NCBI RefSeq assembly: GCF_018991925.1
Contig: NW_024753869.1
Location: forward strand, 1-64,000
DNA: 64,000 nt
Direction of reading: 5' to 3'
From: Homarus americanus
Taxonomy: Eukaryota; Arthropoda; Malacostraca; Decapoda; Nephropidae
The notes below the pieces were generated by a model. The model saw nothing but the letters and a program-made list of their open reading frames with translations. It was not told the origin of the DNA and searched no databases. Positions 59,903 through 64,000 of the stretch are shown here, piece by piece. Every line of letters starts with the position of its first letter. Positions within the stretch are counted from its first letter, which is position 1. A program made the translations under genes and the position numbers.

Positions 59903-60232
59903 TACACCTTTTCACATATCCGTTGAGACATTGTTACATAACTATTTGACACATTTCTTAACCGAATGACAGACGGAACACATAACGAATGACAATCTAA
60001 AATAACTGTTGGTGGTATGTCATTCCCCAATTGTTACATTCTCAAACTATATGTAGACTGTCGGTATATTGTTCACGTCTGTCAACTTCATAAATTATGT
60101 CAATCATTTCCGTTAGTATGAACGAACAGTTATTTTAGATTGTCATTCGATATGTGTTCTGTCTGTCATTCGGTTATGAAATTTGTCAAATAGTTATGTT
60201 ACAATGTCTCAACGGATATGTGAAAAGGTGTA
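59903..60232. mobile_element. 330-bp MITE with 108-bp terminal inverted repeats
   Basis: The left arm 59903-60010 starts TACACCTTTTCACATATCCG. The right arm 60125-60232 is its complement with only five mismatches over 108 positions. TA is present at both ends, consistent with Tc1/mariner-type target choice. The 114-bp centre has no coding capacity. The left end touches the GAA array with only 16 bases between them. Confidence 0.9.
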
Positions 60233-60239
60233 TTAACAC

Positions 60240-62050
60240 ATCACAATACAGGGTAAAAAAAAAACCGCGCAACTGGTATTTTATTTTCTAACCAATAAAA
60301 AACGCAGAGAGAGATCAGACAGGTGTAGAGATCAAATCTATTCATGGAGTCGTCCCCCCTCCCCGCTCCTTACCCTTTCCTCCCCCACCCCAGAGACCAA
60401 GAGATAAGAGATAGCGTGTTTTGAACTGATGAGAAGATAAAACCAAAAATCTGGTGACAGAGAGTTCCATATCGTGTTAGTCTGGGCCGATGGAAAGTGA
60501 ATGGAGTCGACATTCAGATCTTATTGTCGAGAATATATAGGAGTTGTTATGGAGTTTTCTACAGGATATAAGATAAATAAATGATTAAAAGGAAAATATA
60601 GACAAGAGGTGACTATAGACATACAATACGTCAACACTTGGGAATCACTAGAGACAAGATGAAATATTACGTGACATTATATAAATAAGAGAAGGTAAAT
60701 GAATTAAAATGTTTGTGCGACTGTTCTCAATATTCACTAAAAAAACATCAAATTAATATCACCGGAAAGGGGGAGGGTAAATATTGCACCCCACTGGCCG
60801 TAACCAAGGGAGGGGAGGGAGAACTATTTCTGTATACTAAAACAGTCATCGCTAAAGAATGTGTGTTATTGTTGTGTGAATCGTTACCATGGTAAAACTT
60901 TATCAATTTTAACGCGATTTACACTTAAAAATTTTATCATGTGGACCTTGTTATGTGTTAATTAAACCAACCAAGTTTGATGCATTTGTGTTCACCTGTT
61001 CTCGAGGTATTTGTGGTACAGATAAACAGAAGCTACGCGGCAGAGTAAAAACTACAACATAAACCAATTAGCGTCCTACCAACAGTATAAAAATCTTGAC
61101 AAAAAACATTTACCAACAGATTACAAATAAAACTGACTCTCAGTAAGCCGTTCAAAGAGGGAGAGTTTATTACAGTACAGAGGTGATTTATCCACAAGTT
61201 ATGTGATCAACGTAAAGTGCTGGTATGTTTACACTTTATCGATTATGAAAACATTTTACAACTCTTAACAGACACAAATATTTCCTTATCATTTCTTTGC
61301 GAAATTAATGATTTTTATGAAACTTTTAAAGCAATACAAAGGAATGATACGACAGTAGCCATGTTGCTCAAAAAATGAAGAAAAAAAAACAGAATTTGAC
61401 GAAAACCAATGTTTTTTTGTGAAATTCTTGCCATTAGAACTACAAGGTACCGAGCACCACGATTGCCAAAACTGGGTAAGTATATTCCCCAAGCCTCCTC
61501 TATGTCGAGAGCAACTCAGACATACAAAGTGTAAATGGCAATAAGGCTGAAATTCCTGGTCAGTGACAGGGGTACAGTCGGTCACAGGAATAAGTACACA
61601 CACTGTAGCTGTAAGGTCTGAAAATGGTCTGGTAACGTTGAAACTGCGCATCCAGACGCATGATGAAACTCAGCTCCCCCCCACCTGTTATCTCTAACTA
61701 TTTTCTGTTTCCCCTTCTTTATTCTTCTATTTACTCCTCTTCCTTCCTTTACTAATCCAAACATCAGTTAAAAAAAAGTAGAGTAAGAGAAAAAGTGGGG
61801 GAGGAGGAGGGAGCTGTACGATAACTGCAATCCCATTCGGCAACAAGTTTACTACCATTGGATACAATATATTACTTGTAATATAAACACAAAACACTAG
61901 TAAAACATTCACAACAAATGTATTTATAACATGTGTAGGAATAAAACATAAATTACAGGTCATTTTGTAATTTTGTATGTTCTGTTCAGGACAGTGTTAC
62001 CAGACATTTTGTCTCAAACACGAACCGTAGGTGTATACTTATTGTTGTGG
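60240..62050. other. Unique AT-rich DNA, no gene seen
   Basis: A 120-residue minus-strand frame (61651-61289) has no motif that I recognise. Nothing else is found. Confidence 0.45.
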
Positions 62051-62057
62051 CCGACTG

Positions 62058-62729
62058 TACACTCGCACCAAAAAGTATCTGTGCAGGTTGAGATCGACGA
62101 CTTCCGAAACAATACGTTTGTTTCCTCTTTTCGGATTGTTGCTTTGTGTCGACTGAATGATGAGCGAGGGTTCGGTCTCGGTGAACGTGGGTATAAAACA
62201 GCGGCAATATGAAGCAGTAGAGAACTACACATGCCAGATTTCATGGAAACCTCAGAGGGAACACGAGAAGCTATTATTGCCCTTCATAACGAAGAGTTCG
62301 GCGTCACAGATATTTGCCGGCGGGTTGGTGTCCACAGGAACACTGCTGCACGATGGATTCGGCGATACCTCGAAACTGGTGCTACAGACGACGGGGGGAG
62401 GGGGGAAGGGGGGGTTGAACAATTGGTAAATAAGCCACTACCTACCGGAAATTATTATCAAAGGGCCCGTAAAGTATTTCATTTAGATTACACAATGTTC
62501 AGTATACAATGACATTATGAAACGGATCAATATGTGGGTGGTTCTATATTGATATTTGTGAGATTCGAAACGTGTGGAATGAGACAGACGAAATATATCT
62601 CCATACATCAACGGTCGCAGCTCAGCAGGATTACAGGGCTGCCAACATACGGCTGGAACAACTCGCCTTTCCCAATACCTATCGTCATTGGTCTCAAATT
62701 GTTCACCGCTACTTTTTGTTGCGAGTGTA
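62058..62729 (+). mobile_element. Tc1/mariner-like transposon relic, internally deleted
   Basis: The left end reads TACACTCGCACCAAAAAGTA, and the complement of the right end reads TACACTCGCAACAAAAAGTA. TA is present at both termini. A length of 672 bp is about half that of a complete element of this type. The interior holds the N-terminal part of a transposase (separate entry) and, at about 62565-62700, VWNETDE-like and HWSQIVHRYF-like remnants with no catalytic DDE segment between them. Confidence 0.7.
62231..62512 (+). pseudogene. Transposase N-terminal helix-turn-helix fragment
   Basis: From the ATG at 62231 the frame reads MPDFMETSEGTREAIIALHN, then EEFGVTDICRRVGVHRNTAA and RWIRRYLETG. 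This is a helix-turn-helix of the kind that binds terminal repeats in Tc1/mariner transposases (roughly residues 10-50). After GATDD the sequence becomes G-rich (three G runs at 62393-62412) and similarity is lost, with a stop at 62510. The DDE nuclease domain is absent, so it cannot transpose on its own. Confidence 0.65.
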
Positions 62730-62734
62730 CATCC

Positions 62735-63135
62735 GACTGCAATGTTCACTGAAAAGCAATACCCAGAAAGTACCATCCGCCACACACCTCTACTTCAAAG
62801 CCCTGCCCACTTTCAACAACTAATATTGTTGGTTATTTTATCGGTTGAAATACTCGAAAAATAAAAATTTGCGCCGGAAACGCCACAGAAGAAACTCGAT
62901 TTCTAACTAAAAAAATAGAATCCTGGTGATAATGGCAAAAAACTCTTAAATAACTATTGGGTTAAAAACGAATATTAACCACTGATCATGCTGCTAGCAG
63001 TGTATTAGTTAAATAAACTGGTATAAACCTTTTATTTATTTACGTTTTCTTTGATATCGGTTCTCTGCTACTGTTGTTCACATCTTTCTCTCTCTGACGG
63101 GCATTACACAGACCACATACTTGTTACTGTCGTCA
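62735..63135. other. AT-rich unique DNA, no gene seen
   Basis: Nothing is recognised. Confidence 0.45.
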
Positions 63136-63380
63136 CTCATTATAAGCACTAAAACACTCACAACCGGGAGATATCACAAAAATTTTAAAAGTTTTAAGAT
63201 CACTATAATTGAAGTGAATATACTGAGTATAAACATGAAACTAAGATAATTGGCTAGTGTTGTAAGCATGCTGTACGCCGATTGGTCTGTGAGAAATATG
63301 CCCACACGGGTGATCAGTCGATAGTATGTAAACATTACCTACAGTAGCTAGAATGCTAAGCGGCTGCTGATCTCCCTCCA
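63136..63380. repeat. First copy of a ~610-bp diverged tandem duplication
   Basis: The segment with GAGATATCAC (63168), ATAAACATGAAACTAAGATA (63229) and GTACGCCGATTGGTCTGTGA (63273) is repeated about 609 bp later. Confidence 0.75.
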
Positions 63381-63581
63381 GAGCATGTGATTTATCCATC
63401 TCGCACGCCTCCCACTGCCTATTCCATTACCAAGCGTATATGTGGTGCTTCACCAATGTTTATATATTAGACTTTCGGCCTTATTGAGCATGCATGTACT
63501 AGAAGAGTCTTGGGGAAAGAAAATGGTAAAACAAATCGCACCTGTACACCTCGTGACCACGAACAATAATAGATGTAAGCG

Positions 63582-63716
63582 TCTTGTCCACGAACCACAA
63601 AAGCTGTACAGCTCATATCCAAGAACCACAGGAGCTGTACACCTCATATCCAAGAACCACAAGAGCTGTACAGTGTACACCTCATTTTCACGGATCACAA
63701 CAGCTGTACATATAAA
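63582..63716. repeat. 33-bp AAGAACCACAAGAGCTGTAC repeat, four copies
   Basis: Four units of CCAAGAACCACARGAGCTGT plus ACACCTCATAT, located between the two copies of the larger duplication. Confidence 0.88.
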
Positions 63717-63744
63717 ACTGATATTAATATTACGTCAAATTATA

Positions 63745-64000
63745 AAAAATCTCACACAAAAACACTCACCAGCGAACGATATCAGAAAAAAATTGCATAA
63801 AGTTTTTTGGGGTTACTGAAATCCATGCGAATATATCGGGTATAAACATGTAACTGGGACTACCTGCTAGTATTGTAGCCATGTTGTACGCTGATTGCCC
63901 TGTGAAACATATGCCCGCACAGGTGATTGGCCGAGTGTGTAAACACTGCCAGCTTGCATGCTAAGGGGCCACTGATTCGTTACAACGCAAAGTACTGCCA
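63745..64000. repeat. Second copy of the ~610-bp duplication, cut by window end
   Basis: It contains ACGATATCAG (63776), ATAAACATGTAACTGGGACT (63842), GTACGCTGATTGCCCTGTGA (63886) and GTGTAAACACTGCCAGC, collinear with the copy at 63136-63380. Confidence 0.75.

Noticed and set aside
59005..60030. 341-residue poly-Phe/Leu/Ser frame
   Set aside because: It is a read-through of the GAA/TTC array.
61289..61651. 120-residue minus-strand frame near the transposon relic
   Set aside because: No motif shared with transposases and no repeat boundaries around it.

Overview
The window looks like non-coding, repeat-rich nuclear DNA from an arthropod, most likely a decapod crustacean. The grounds are (TTAGG)n tracts (the arthropod telomere motif) scattered through it, very dense micro- and minisatellites, AT-rich filler, and decayed non-LTR retrotransposons and Tc1/mariner-type elements. 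The species cannot be fixed from the sequence alone. I see no intact host gene, no rRNA or functional tRNA gene, no CRISPR array and no operon. Most long open frames are minisatellites or microsatellites that happen to lack stops.

Layout. 0.4-7.7 kb: a decayed series of related blocks, each with an AT-rich anchor, a minisatellite built on AGTAACTAGCTCT, and in several blocks a conserved GTACAGCTTGTC segment. A foldback element with a (TTGGG)n centre lies at 5.8 kb. 7.8-9.0 kb: a GT repeat, a pyrimidine tract and an 18-bp repeat. 9.6-10.5 kb: the broken RNase H and zinc-knuckle 3' end of a non-LTR retrotransposon. 11.2-11.9 kb: a 34-bp minisatellite with a 135-bp higher-order period. 12.1 kb: a tRNA-like SINE head. 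15.2-15.85 kb: the 3' end of a second non-LTR element. 17.2-17.7 kb: a second foldback copy and a 168-bp inverted-repeat element. 19.7-19.9 kb: a decayed multicopy arthropod ORF. 20-24.9 kb: GA, TA, AAT and GAGAGGGAGGTGTG arrays. 25.9-28.1 kb: a retrotransposon ORF1 with three CCHC knuckles (minus strand), ORF2 scraps, and a reverse transcriptase scrap on the plus strand. 30.4-31.6 kb: minisatellites. 32.5-32.9 kb: two tRNA-like SINE heads. 33.5-35.2 kb: a 1.3-kb purine tract followed by an interstitial TTAGG tract. 38.1-38.7 kb: two unrecognised candidate coding segments. 40.4 kb: a small inverted-repeat element. 41.1-42.7 and 44.4-45.9 kb: minisatellites. 46.4-46.9 kb: the best preserved reverse transcriptase C-terminus. 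52.4-59.9 kb: largely tandem repeats, ending in about 800 bp of GAA. 59.9-60.2 kb: a 330-bp MITE with 108-bp arms. 62.06-62.73 kb: a transposon relic with a transposase DNA-binding domain. 63.1-64.0 kb: a diverged tandem duplication cut by the window edge.

The strongest connecting result is that three or four elements (17.5, 40.4, 43.3 and 62.1 kb) share a terminal motif of the form TACAGTC(A/G)C..AAAAAGT..CTG. One of them still encodes part of a transposase, so the short ones are plausible non-autonomous partners. A second pattern is that frame breaks in the retroelement ORFs fall in or near G homopolymers. I found no convincing undescribed multi-gene system.
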